Shown here in pieces: positions 17,868 through 27,074 of a DNA stretch of 64,000 nt. The translations under genes were made by a program, and so were the position numbers. Source of the DNA: Azospirillum sp. TSO35-2 (GTDB taxonomy: Bacteria > Pseudomonadota > Alphaproteobacteria > Azospirillales > Azospirillaceae). The stretch covers positions 1,617,986 through 1,681,985 of the forward strand of contig NZ_LGRA01000021.1 of NCBI RefSeq assembly GCF_003116095.1, given 5' to 3'. The notes beneath the pieces are model-generated. The model was not told where the DNA came from. It saw only the letters and a program-made list of their open reading frames with translations, and made no database searches. Within the stretch, counting starts at the first letter, position 1; every line of letters begins with the position of its first letter.

Positions 17868-18557
17868 TCACGGCGCCCAGCAGACGGCGGCATTCGCCCC
17901 GCCCCGGCGCAGCAGCGCCCGCACCGGCAGCGCCGAGTCCGGCCCGTCGGCGCGCGCCTGTTCCAGAACCGCGCGCTTGGCGCCGCCGGTGATCAGCACG
18001 ACGATCCGCCGGCTGTCGAGCAGGCGCGGCAGGGTCAACGTCATGCGTGGATGCGGCGCGGTGGGGGAGCGGATGGCCCGGCAGGGCGCCGTCCCCTCCC
18101 ACGCCGCGGCAAGGCCCGGCGCGTCGGGGAACAGCGAGGCGACGTGCCCGTCCTCCCCCATGCCGGTCACCATCAGGTCGAACGGCCCGTCCAGCGCGCG
18201 CAACGCCTCGGCGCAGGCGGCCTCCCCCTCCTCCGGGGTGGCGGCGCCGGTGTGGAGCGGAATGAAGCGGATGGCCGGTGCCGCCGCCAACAGCGTGGCG
18301 CGCAGGGTGTGGGCGTTGCTGTCCGGGTTGTCGGCCGGCAGCCAGCGGTCATCGACCAGCGTCGCCGTCACCTTGTCCCAGGCGACCTCGCGCCGGCCAA
18401 GCGCGTTCAGGAAGGGCGTCGGCGTCCGCCCACCCGGCAGGGCCATGGTGGCGCGCCCACGCGCCGCGATGGCGGCGGTCAGCAGCGCCGCCGCCTCGTC
18501 GGCCAGCGTTTCGGCAAGATCCTGGACATCGCGGAAGACACGAAGGCGCGCGGTCAT
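17868..18557 (-). CDS. pgl: 6-phosphogluconolactonase (DevB/NagB-like)
   Basis: 229 residues, the normal length. It hydrolyses 6-phosphogluconolactone to 6-phosphogluconate. Recognisable blocks are ALPGGRTPTPFLNALGRR near the N-terminus, TLVDDRWLPADNPDSNAHTL and VTGMGEDGHVASLFPDAPGL (the conserved GxGxDGHxASLFP signature). It is the first gene of the minus-strand operon pgl-glk-oxidoreductase, with AGGGAG upstream of the ATG. Its promoter must lie in the divergent gap 18558-18963, which also carries the GTAAC repeat module. Confidence 0.93.
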   Translation of the reverse strand: MTARLRVFRDVQDLAETLADEAAALLTAAIAARGRATMALPGGRTPTPFLNALGRREVAWDKVTATLVDDRWLPADNPDSNAHTLRATLLAAAPAIRFIPLHTGAATPEEGEAACAEALRALDGPFDLMVTGMGEDGHVASLFPDAPGLAAAWEGTAPCRAIRSPTAPHPRMTLTLPRLLDSRRIVVLITGGAKRAVLEQARADGPDSALPVRALLRRGGANAAVCWAP

Positions 18558-18654
18558 GATGGGGGCTCCCTGAACGTTTCTTTCGGGCCGAACGGTGCTC
18601 GTCGCTTGGCACCGACCATAATCCGCCCGCCCCGCGGGACGAGCCGCATCTCGT

Positions 18655-18738
18655 GTAACGCTTGCGTAACAACGCGCCGGCCGCGAAAGCGCCGCGTTAC
18701 CAAATTGTCCGCCCCGTCGATCATCGGTCGCGTACAGT
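18655..18738 (+). promoter_or_regulatory. Glucose promoter module A: GTAAC direct repeats, GTTACCAAAT, TACAGT
   Basis: GTAACGCTTGCGTAAC (two GTAAC boxes 11 nt apart, one helical turn) lies at 18655-18670, GTTACCAAAT at 18696-18705 and a -10-like TACAGT at 18733-18738. The same elements with the same spacings recur at 24331-24414. Tandem 11-nt-spaced boxes are the usual target form for OmpR-family regulators. A matching regulator lies between the two copies. The module heads the permease operon and may also serve the divergent pgl operon. The rest of the 406-nt gap shows nothing recognisable. Confidence 0.65.
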
Positions 18739-18963
18739 GCCCGCCAAGCAAACGACCGCGGCCTTGCGACCGACGGTCCAACGGCAACCCGTCACGGGAG
18801 GGAACCGACATGCGCGACCCGCGTCTTCCTGTGGAGCCCATCCGGACGCATCGGACGGCGGAGCGTGCCCATGGCATCGCTCGATGACCGGCCGATTCCC
18901 GGCTCCGGCCCCCTCCTCCCTCCCGGCCCGATTCCCGGCCGCAACCCCGGGGAGGATCGCACC

Positions 18964-19920
18964 ATGACCCTGGAGAACCCACCCTACCGGCCGGCGGCCG
19001 GGGAGGCGCCGGACCGCGACGCCGCCCCACCCGCCACCACCGGGCTGCGCGCCCTGGCGCAGCGCCACCTGTCCAAGCTGGTGGTCGCCCCGTCCTTCGC
19101 GGCGATCCTGCTGTTCGTCTACGGCTTCATCCTGTGGACGGCCTATATCAGCTTCACCAACTCCAGGATGCTGCCGTCCTACGAGCTGGTCGGAACCGAC
19201 GCCTTTACCAAGCTGTGGCGGATCGAGCGCTGGTACGTCGCCATCGAGAATCTGCTGATCTTCGGCGGGCTGTTCATCGGCATCAGCCTCGTCGTCGGCA
19301 TCGTGCTGGCGGTGCTGCTTGACCAGCGCATCCGCGGCGAAGGGGTGCTGCGCACCATCTACCTCTACCCGATGGCGCTCAGCTTCATCGTCACCGGCAC
19401 CGCCTGGAAATGGATCCTGAACCCGACCATCGGCATCCAGGAATTCGTGCGCGGCCTCGGCTTCCCGACCTTCACCTTCGACTGGATCGTCCAGCAGGAC
19501 ACCGCCGTCTACACGCTGGTGATCGCCGCGGTGTGGCAAAGCTCCGGCTTCGTCATGGCGCTGTTCCTGGCGGCGCTGCGCGGGGTGGACCAGGAGATCA
19601 TCAAGGCCGCCTATCTCGACGGCGCCAGCCTGCCGCGCATCTATTGGGGCATCGTCCTGCCGTCGGTCCGGCCGGTGTTCATGAGCGCCTTCGTCATCCT
19701 CGCCCATCTGGCGGTCAAGAGCTACGACCTGGTGGTGGCGCTGACCGGCGGCGGTCCCGGCTACGCCTCGGACCTGCCGGCGACCTTCATGTACGAGATG
19801 ACCTTCCGCCGCAACCAGATCGCCATCGGATCGGCCAGCGCGCTGATGATGCTGGCCACCGTGGTCGCGATCATCGTGCCCTACCTCTATTCCGAACTGA
19901 AGGGAGGCAAGCGTGTCTAG
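18964..19920 (+). CDS. gtsB: Glucose-type ABC transporter permease (MalF-like)
   Basis: 318 residues, six predicted helices (first at about 30-55, LVVAPSFAAILLFVYGFILW). The EAA-type loop near the C-terminus reads EIIKAAYLDGASLPRIYWGIVLPSVRP, the contact site for the ATPase. It forms the inner-membrane channel with the next gene product. I chose the ATG at 18964 because GGGGAGG stands in front of it. An in-frame start at 18865 would add a Pro/Gly-rich leader lying near the promoter. The symbol follows the Pseudomonas glucose system and is by analogy. Confidence 0.85.
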   Translation: MTLENPPYRPAAGEAPDRDAAPPATTGLRALAQRHLSKLVVAPSFAAILLFVYGFILWTAYISFTNSRMLPSYELVGTDAFTKLWRIERWYVAIENLLIFGGLFIGISLVVGIVLAVLLDQRIRGEGVLRTIYLYPMALSFIVTGTAWKWILNPTIGIQEFVRGLGFPTFTFDWIVQQDTAVYTLVIAAVWQSSGFVMALFLAALRGVDQEIIKAAYLDGASLPRIYWGIVLPSVRPVFMSAFVILAHLAVKSYDLVVALTGGGPGYASDLPATFMYEMTFRRNQIAIGSASALMMLATVVAIIVPYLYSELKGGKRV

Positions 19921-20803
19921 CCTGACCTCCGCGCTGCCGCCCGCCGAAGGGCTGGGGCCGCGCATCGCCCGCTGGGGCCTGTACCTGATCCTTCTGCTGT
20001 TCGCGGCCTATTACCTGCTGCCGCTGCTGCTGATGGTCGCCACCTCCTTCAAGAGCCCGGAGGAGATCCGCACCGGATCGCTGCTGTCGCTGCCGCGCGA
20101 CCTCAGCCTGGACGCCTGGAGCTACGCCTGGAACCGCGCCTGCATCGGTGCCGACTGCCGGGGGATGGCGCCCTATTTCCTGAACTCCGTCATCATCGTC
20201 GTGCCGGCCGTCGTCATCTCCACGCTGATGGGGGCGCTGAACGGCTACGCGCTGACCAAATGGCGCTTCCGCGGCGCCAACATCGTCTTCGCGATGATCC
20301 TGTTCGGCAGCTTCCTGCCGTCGCAGGTGATCCTGCTGCCGATGGCGCAGACGCTGGGCGTCCTCGGGCTGGCCGGCACGGCGGGCGGGCTGATCCTGGT
20401 CCACGCCGTCTATGGCCTGGCCTTCACCACGCTGTTCTTCCGCAATTACTACGTCAGCATCCCCGACGATCTGGTGAAGGCCGCGACCATCGACGGCGCC
20501 GGTTTCTTCCAGATCTTCACCAAGATCATGCTGCCGCTGTCGCTGCCGATCCTGGTGGTGACGATCATCTGGCAGTTCACCCAGATCTGGAACGACTTCC
20601 TCTTCGGGGCGTCCTTCGCGGCGGGCGGTGCCCAGCCGGTGACGGTCGCGCTGAACAACCTCGTCAACACCACCACCGGCGTGAAGCAGTACAACGTCGA
20701 CATGGCGGCGGCGATGATCGCCGGCCTGCCCACCCTCGTCGTCTACATGCTCGCCGGGAAATACTTCATCCGCGGTTTGACCGCCGGCTCGGTCAAGGGG
20801 TGA
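19913..20803 (+). CDS. gtsC: Glucose-type ABC transporter permease (MalG-like)
   Basis: 296 residues, six helices, with the EAA loop PDDLVKAATIDGAGFFQIFTKIMLPLS. It pairs with the upstream permease. Translation starts at GTG 19913, preceded by AGGGAGG and overlapping the previous gene by 8 nt, which indicates coupling. A loop with an acidic/Cys insertion (NRACIGADCRGMAPYF) after the first helix is typical of glucose/mannose-type MalG homologues. The substrate assignment rests mainly on the neighbouring glucokinase, lactonase and binding protein. Confidence 0.85.
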   Translation: MSSLTSALPPAEGLGPRIARWGLYLILLLFAAYYLLPLLLMVATSFKSPEEIRTGSLLSLPRDLSLDAWSYAWNRACIGADCRGMAPYFLNSVIIVVPAVVISTLMGALNGYALTKWRFRGANIVFAMILFGSFLPSQVILLPMAQTLGVLGLAGTAGGLILVHAVYGLAFTTLFFRNYYVSIPDDLVKAATIDGAGFFQIFTKIMLPLSLPILVVTIIWQFTQIWNDFLFGASFAAGGAQPVTVALNNLVNTTTGVKQYNVDMAAAMIAGLPTLVVYMLAGKYFIRGLTAGSVKG

Positions 20804-20809
20804 CATCCG

Positions 20810-21928
<1,119 letters not shown>

Positions 21929-21951
21929 ACGGAGACTGACTTTGGCGGTTG

Positions 21952-21988
21952 AACCCCCCTCCTCCCCCAGGGAGAGAGGGGGTTTTTT
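21952..21988 (+). terminator. Rho-independent terminator after the transporter ATPase gene
   Basis: AACCCCCCTC pairs with GAGAGGGGGTT around a short C-rich loop and is followed by TTTTTT. It ends the permease/ATPase operon just before the convergent histidine kinase gene. Confidence 0.75.
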
Positions 21989-22008
21989 CCGCAGGTGCCC
22001 CTCGTCTC

Positions 22009-23469
22009 TCACAGCATCCGCGGCAGGATCACCCGCACCCGCAGGCCACCGCTCGCCCGGTTGGTCAGCTCGATCCGGCCCTGGTGGGCCTCGATGATCG
22101 ACTTGACGATCGACAGGCCGAGGCCGCTGCCGCCGGTCTTGCGGTTGCGGGAGCCTTCCAGCCGGACGAAGGGCTTGAAGACGTTCCCCAGTTCGGCCTC
22201 CGGGATGCCCGGCCCCTCGTCGCAGACGTCGACGATGATCTCGACCGCGTCGGCGTCGACCGAGACGGTGGCGCGCTGGCCGTATTTGATGGCGTTGTCG
22301 ATCAGGTTGGCGAAGGCGCGGCGCAGGCTCGACGGCCGGCCGGCCAGCCGCAATTGGCGCGGCTGGTCGAAACGGTCGCTGCGCTCGCCGCCGCCGAAGA
22401 TGGTGCGCACGGCGGCGAACTGCAGCGGCGGCGGTTCCTGGTAGACCACCGGGGCACCGGTGTCGGCATAGTCGTCGCACAGGCTCTGCAGCAGGCTGGC
22501 GAAGGCGACCAGCTCGACCTGCTCGACCTGCTCGCGCAGTACGTCGTCGCCCAGGAACTCCAGCGTCGCGGTCACCATCGCCGCCATCTCGTCGATGTCA
22601 GCCATCATCTTGCCGCGCAGCGTCTCGTCGTCGACATACTCGGCGCGCAGGCGCAGGCGGGTGGCCGGGGTGCGCAGGTCGTGGCTGATCGCCGCCAGCA
22701 GGTGGGTCCGCCCCTCCATCATGTCGCGGAGCGCGTTGCGGGTCTGGTTGAAGGCGCGGGCCAGCGCCGCGACCTCCTCCGGCCCGTCCTCCGGCAGCGG
22801 GCGGGGGTGGAGGCGGTCGTGCGGACGGGTCGCCTGCTCGGCCAGCGCCTCCAGCGGGCGGACCAGCCGGCCGGGCAGCCACAGCAGCAACGCCACCGCC
22901 AGTCCAAAGGCGGCCAGACCGGCCAGCACCATCTCGAACGGCGTGTTGCGCGCCCGCCAGAAGCGCGGGCTGGCGAACTCCAGCCAGTCGCCGTTGCCAA
23001 GCTGCACATAGACCCGCGCGTCGCGCAGCCGCCCGGCGACATCCTCCGCCACCAGCGACAGCGCCTGGGCCAGGGTGGCGGCCGGCGCTGCGTGGGGGTC
23101 CGGCATGCCGCGGCCGCCGGCGACGAAGACCGCGCGGGGCGTGTCGGGCACGCCGGCCAGCCCCCAGCCAGCCGGCGGCGTCGGGGTGCCGGGCGGCTGC
23201 CAGGACACCGTCAGGTCAGGCAGGTCGTTCAGCGCCAGCGCCGGGCCGGCGGCGACGCCGTCCTGCATCGCGCGCTCCGCCGCCTCCACCGCCGCGGCCA
23301 TGGCCGGGCCCAGCCGGTGGGCGGTCAGCAGCTCCCGCGCGCGGTCGTCGAGCAGCCGCATGCCGACCAGCGCGCCGCCATGGGTCAGCGCCAGCAGCGC
23401 CACCATCGCCAGCAGGATGCGGTGGCGCAGCCGGGCGGTGCGCAGCCGCGCCGGGAGGTTAAATTCCAC
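22009..23469 (-). CDS. Sensor histidine kinase (GltS-like)
   Basis: 486 residues. Two membrane helices (about 17-38 and 178-199) enclose a periplasmic sensor of about 140 residues. A HAMP linker starts with LPGRLVRPLEALAEQATRP. The phosphoacceptor is His263 in AISHDLRTPATRLRLRAEY, and the ATPase domain has NLIDNAIKYG, CDEGPGIPEAE and GGSGLGLSIVKSIIEAHQG. It is 15 nt behind the response-regulator gene. Location between the glucose permease genes and the glucose-binding protein gene suggests it senses glucose or gluconate, or ligand-bound binding protein, as proposed for Pseudomonas GltS. Confidence 0.9.
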   Translation of the reverse strand: MEFNLPARLRTARLRHRILLAMVALLALTHGGALVGMRLLDDRARELLTAHRLGPAMAAAVEAAERAMQDGVAAGPALALNDLPDLTVSWQPPGTPTPPAGWGLAGVPDTPRAVFVAGGRGMPDPHAAPAATLAQALSLVAEDVAGRLRDARVYVQLGNGDWLEFASPRFWRARNTPFEMVLAGLAAFGLAVALLLWLPGRLVRPLEALAEQATRPHDRLHPRPLPEDGPEEVAALARAFNQTRNALRDMMEGRTHLLAAISHDLRTPATRLRLRAEYVDDETLRGKMMADIDEMAAMVTATLEFLGDDVLREQVEQVELVAFASLLQSLCDDYADTGAPVVYQEPPPLQFAAVRTIFGGGERSDRFDQPRQLRLAGRPSSLRRAFANLIDNAIKYGQRATVSVDADAVEIIVDVCDEGPGIPEAELGNVFKPFVRLEGSRNRKTGGSGLGLSIVKSIIEAHQGRIELTNRASGGLRVRVILPRML

Positions 23470-23484
23470 GCCTAGATTCCGCGT

Positions 23485-24297
23485 CTAGATGCCACGGCCA
23501 CCCCCGGCGGCGACCGATTCCCCCAGATCCTCCACCGTCGCGGTGAACTGATAGCCGATGCCGCGCACGGTCTTGATCAGCGCGGTGCCGCCCGGCCCCT
23601 CCTCCAGCTTGCGGCGCAGGCGGCTGACCTGGATATCGATGCTGCGGTCGAAGGGGATGGAGGTGTCGCCGCGGTGTTTTTCCAGCAGCTCCGTCCGCTC
23701 CACCACCTGCGGCGCCCGGTCGAGCAGCGTGCCGAGCAGCGCGTATTCGCCCTGGCTCAGATGCACGACCACCTTGTCGGGGGTGCGCAGCTCGCGCCGG
23801 CCCTGGTCGAGCGACCAGCCGGCGAAACCCAGAACCCGCGGCCGTTCGCGCGGCGGCTCGGCGCCACCGCAGCGGCGCAGGATGGCGCGGATGCGGGCCA
23901 GCAGTTCCCGCGCGCTGAAGGGCTTGACCAGATAGTCGTCGGCGCCGACCTCCAGCCCGACGATGCGGTCGACCTCGCCGCCCATGGCGGTCAGCATGAT
24001 GACCGGCGTTTCGGACCGGGCGCGCAACGACCGGCACAGGCTGGTGCCGTCCTCCCCCGGCAGCATGACGTCGAGGACGATCAGGTCGACCGGCCATTGC
24101 GCCAGCACCCGCGCCATCTCGCGCCCGTCCCCGGCGGTGGAAACCCGGAAGCCGCTCCGGACCAGGAAGTCGTGGAGCATGTCCCGGATCTCGGGGTCGT
24201 CGTCCACGATCAGAAGATGCCGCGCGCGCTCCATGCCGGTCCGTCCCACATCCGCCGTCTGGCCATCCGCCATTCCAGCGAGTGTAGCCGTCCGCAC
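23485..24297 (-). CDS. OmpR-family response regulator (GltR-like)
   Basis: Receiver plus winged helix. The acidic pair is in LLIVDDDPEIRDML, the phosphorylated Asp in LIVLDVMLPGEDG (residue 76 from this start), and the conserved Lys in YLVKPFSARELLARI. The C-terminal DNA-binding domain ends DIQVSRLRRKLEEGPGGTALIKTVRGIGYQF. The N-terminus is uncertain: starts at 24297 and 24273 or the ATG at 24234 are all possible, and the receiver fold begins only after the last. It is divergent from the glucose-binding protein gene, with promoter module B in between. I propose that it binds the tandem GTAAC boxes. Confidence 0.9.
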   Translation of the reverse strand: MRTATLAGMADGQTADVGRTGMERARHLLIVDDDPEIRDMLHDFLVRSGFRVSTAGDGREMARVLAQWPVDLIVLDVMLPGEDGTSLCRSLRARSETPVIMLTAMGGEVDRIVGLEVGADDYLVKPFSARELLARIRAILRRCGGAEPPRERPRVLGFAGWSLDQGRRELRTPDKVVVHLSQGEYALLGTLLDRAPQVVERTELLEKHRGDTSIPFDRSIDIQVSRLRRKLEEGPGGTALIKTVRGIGYQFTATVEDLGESVAAGGGRGI

Positions 24298-24330
24298 CGG
24301 GTCCGGTACAGCCCGGCGGGCCGCCGGTTT

Positions 24331-24414
24331 GTAACGCTTGTGTAACGGCGGCGCGGCGGTGAAAAGGCGTTGTTACCAAATATTCCGCGCGACGAATTGC
24401 GTGCACGATACAGT
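24331..24414 (+). promoter_or_regulatory. Glucose promoter module B: GTAAC direct repeats, GTTACCAAAT, TACAGT
   Basis: GTAACGCTTGTGTAAC at 24331-24346, GTTACCAAAT at 24372-24381 and TACAGT at 24409-24414 repeat module A (18655-18738) with the same 41-nt and 37-nt offsets. Sequence between the boxes is not conserved, so the match marks functional elements rather than a recent duplication. It drives the binding-protein gene and sits just upstream of the divergent regulator gene, allowing autoregulation. Confidence 0.65.
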
Positions 24415-24508
24415 TCGCCGCAAGCCGCCGCCCGGCGTCTCACATCCGGATCACGGGCGGCGAACGAACAGGGTCACAACGAACATGGTCATGGGGGAAA
24501 CGTCCAAA

Positions 24509-25792
24509 ATGCCGAACCTGCGCAAACCCGCCGCCGCCTGCTCCGTCCTGTCGATGACCGCGCTCGCCACCGTGCTGGGCTGCGGCCTGACGGTCACGCC
24601 GGCCAAGGCCGAACCGACGGTCGAGGTGCTGCACTACTGGACCTCGGGCGGTGAATCGAAGGCCGCCGGCGCGCTGCGCCAGGATTTCGAGGCGGCGGGC
24701 GGCAAGTGGATCGACGCGCCGGTGGCCGGTGGCGGCGGCGACGCGGCCAGCACCGTGCTGCGCTCCCGCGTGCTGGCCGGCGACCCGCCGAACGCCGTGC
24801 AGTTGAAGGGCCCGAACATCAAGGAATGGGCGGCGCAGGGCAAGCTGGCGCCGCTGGACGAGGTCGCCAAGGCGGAGAACTGGGACGCCATCCTGCCGGC
24901 GATGATCCGTGACGTCGTCACCTACAAGGGCCATTACTACGCGGTTCCGGTGAACATCCACCGGGTGAACTGGCTGTGGGTCAACCCGCAGGTCATGCAG
25001 AAGGCCGGCGTCGCCATTCCCAAGACCTGGGACGAGTTCAACGCCGCGGCGGAGAAGCTGAAGGCCGCCGGCATCGTCCCGCTGGCCCATGGCGGCCAGC
25101 CCTGGCAGGAGGCCGGCCTGTTCGAGGGCATCGTTCTCGGCATGGGCGGCGCCGATTTCTACAAGAAGGCCCTGGTCGAGCTGGATCCCAAGGCGCTGAC
25201 CAGCGACACCATGGTCAAGGTGTTCGACCAGCTGCGCAAGATGCGCGGCTATGTCGACGAGGGATTCGCCGGCCGCGAGTGGAACCGCGCCGCCGCCATG
25301 CTGATGAACGGCCAGGCCGCGATGCAGATCATGGGCGACTGGGAAAAGGGCGAGCTGACCGCCGCCGGCAAGGTGCCGGGCAAGGACTTTGTCTGCGCCA
25401 ACCTGCCCGGCCAGTCCGGCTACACCGTCAACGCCGACAGCTTCGTCATGTTCACCTCGGCCAACGCCGACCGCGGCGCCGGCCAGAAGCTGCTGGCCAA
25501 GCTGATCCTGGGCAAGAAGTTCCAGGAGACCTTCAACGTGCTGAAGGGCTCGATCCCCGCCCGCCAGGACATGGCGCGCGACAGCTTCGACGAATGCGCC
25601 GTCAAGTCGATGGACGACCTGAAGGCGGCGGTGGACTCCAACAGCGTGGTCCCGTCGATGGCGCACGAGATGGCGGTGCCCGGCGCCGTGCGCGGCGCCT
25701 TCCTGGACGTCGTCACCGCCTACTTCAACTCCGGCATGACCTCGCAGGACGCGGTCAAGCGTCTGGCGGAAGCGGTCGATCTGGCCAAGTAA
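24509..25792 (+). CDS. gtsA: Glucose/mannose-type ABC transporter substrate-binding protein
   Basis: About 427 residues with an N-terminal Sec signal peptide ending near TPAKA. The mature protein starts VEVLHYWTSGGESKA, the typical start of CUT1 sugar-binding proteins. It continues with YYAVPVNIHRVNWLWVNPQV and GDWEKGELTAAGKVPGKDFVC, both characteristic of the glucose-binding GtsA/GlcE-type subgroup. The ATG at 24509 follows GGGGAAA. ATGs at 24485 and 24491 are also possible. It is separated from its permease genes by the two-component system but carries its own copy of the shared promoter module. Confidence 0.9.
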   Translation: MPNLRKPAAACSVLSMTALATVLGCGLTVTPAKAEPTVEVLHYWTSGGESKAAGALRQDFEAAGGKWIDAPVAGGGGDAASTVLRSRVLAGDPPNAVQLKGPNIKEWAAQGKLAPLDEVAKAENWDAILPAMIRDVVTYKGHYYAVPVNIHRVNWLWVNPQVMQKAGVAIPKTWDEFNAAAEKLKAAGIVPLAHGGQPWQEAGLFEGIVLGMGGADFYKKALVELDPKALTSDTMVKVFDQLRKMRGYVDEGFAGREWNRAAAMLMNGQAAMQIMGDWEKGELTAAGKVPGKDFVCANLPGQSGYTVNADSFVMFTSANADRGAGQKLLAKLILGKKFQETFNVLKGSIPARQDMARDSFDECAVKSMDDLKAAVDSNSVVPSMAHEMAVPGAVRGAFLDVVTAYFNSGMTSQDAVKRLAEAVDLAK

Positions 25793-25821
25793 CGGCCGGC
25801 AGGCGACAAATGGGACGAGAG

Positions 25822-25853
25822 CCCGGGGCGCCGCCATGGCGCCCCGGGTTTTT
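25822..25853 (+). terminator. Rho-independent terminator after the glucose-binding protein gene
   Basis: A perfect 11-bp stem, CCCGGGGCGCC and GGCGCCCCGGG around a 5-nt loop, is followed by TTTTT. It lies between the stop of the binding-protein gene and the convergent dehydrogenase gene. Confidence 0.88.
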
Positions 25854-25859
25854 CGCTGG

Positions 25860-26936
25860 TCAGAACGGCGTGATCGCGACCTTCAGAACGCCGTCGCGCT
25901 GGTGCCCGAACAGCTCGTAGGCGGTCTCGATCTGGTCCAGCGTGAAGCGGTGGGTGACCAGCGGCTTCAGGTCGACACGGCTGGAGGCGACGACCGCCAT
26001 CAGGCGCCGCATCCGCTCCTTGCCGCCCGGACACAGCGAGGTCACGATGCTGTGGTCGCCCAACCCGGCGGCGAAGGGGCCGAGCGGGATGCGCAGGTCG
26101 CCGGAATAGACGCCCAGGCTGGACAGCGTCCCGCCCGGTCGCAGCACCCGCAACGCCGCCTCGAAGGTCGCCTGGGTGCCCAGCGCCTCGATGGCGACAT
26201 CGACACCGCGACCGCCGGTCAGCCGCATGATCTCCTCCACCGGGTCGACGCTGTGGAAGTCGACGACATGGTCGGCGCCCATCCGCCGCGCCATCTCCAG
26301 CCGCGCCGGCACGGTGTCGACGCCGATGATGGTGGTCGCTCCCTTCAGCTTCGCGCCTGCGGTGGCGCACAGGCCGATCGGTCCCTGGGCGAACACCGCG
26401 ACGGTGTCGCCGATGCGGATGTTGCCGCGCTCCGCCCCGGCGAAGCCGGTCGACATGATGTCGGGGCACATCAGCACCTCCTCGTCCGACAGCCCGTCGG
26501 GGACCGGGGCGAGGTTGGCCATGGCGTCGGGCACCAGAAGGTATTCGGCTTGGCAGCCGTCGATGCTGTTGCCGAACTTCCAGCCGCCCATCGGCTTCCA
26601 GCCATGGGCGGTGCCGACGCCGTCCTGGGAATGGCAGCCGGCCAGACAGGCATGGCTGTGGCCGCTCGGGGTGATCGCGCCGGCGATGACGCGCTGGCCT
26701 TCCCGGTAGCCGGTGACGGCCGAACCCAGCTTCTCGATGATGCCGACCGGCTCATGCCCGATGGTCAGGCCGCGGCGCACCGGGTATTCGCCCTTCAGAA
26801 TGTGGATGTCGGTGCCGCAGATCGTCGTCGTGGTGACCCGCAGCAGCGCGTCGAGCGGACCGACGTCGGGGATCGGCTTGTCGTCCAGCACGATGCGGCC
26901 GGGTTCGACGAAGACCGCCGCTTTCATCATGACCAT
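25860..26936 (-). CDS. Zinc-dependent alcohol dehydrogenase, secondary-alcohol-dehydrogenase-like
   Basis: 358 residues, MDR superfamily. Catalytic zinc ligands fit TTTTICGTDIHIL (Cys) and TIGHEPVG (His-Glu). The coenzyme site is in the Rossmann fold near VFAQGPIGLCATAGAKL. The four-cysteine structural zinc lobe is not intact: only CLAGC remains, followed by HGWKPMGGWKFGNSIDG. This resembles isopropanol or secondary alcohol dehydrogenases that lack structural zinc. The ATG at 26936 has GGGAGGA five nt upstream. It stands alone between two terminator-bounded units, and its substrate is not defined by context. Confidence 0.85.
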   Translation of the reverse strand: MVMMKAAVFVEPGRIVLDDKPIPDVGPLDALLRVTTTTICGTDIHILKGEYPVRRGLTIGHEPVGIIEKLGSAVTGYREGQRVIAGAITPSGHSHACLAGCHSQDGVGTAHGWKPMGGWKFGNSIDGCQAEYLLVPDAMANLAPVPDGLSDEEVLMCPDIMSTGFAGAERGNIRIGDTVAVFAQGPIGLCATAGAKLKGATTIIGVDTVPARLEMARRMGADHVVDFHSVDPVEEIMRLTGGRGVDVAIEALGTQATFEAALRVLRPGGTLSSLGVYSGDLRIPLGPFAAGLGDHSIVTSLCPGGKERMRRLMAVVASSRVDLKPLVTHRFTLDQIETAYELFGHQRDGVLKVAITPF

Positions 26937-27074
26937 TGGCGTCCTCCCAATCTTTGTGGTGGCCGCTGGCGACGATCGGGCATTTTTTGGCCGGGCACGC
27001 CGCGGCAAGTCCGGCAGCATGACGCCGACGCTGCCGGCATGCATTGATGCAGATTAAACCGGCACCGTCACCGC

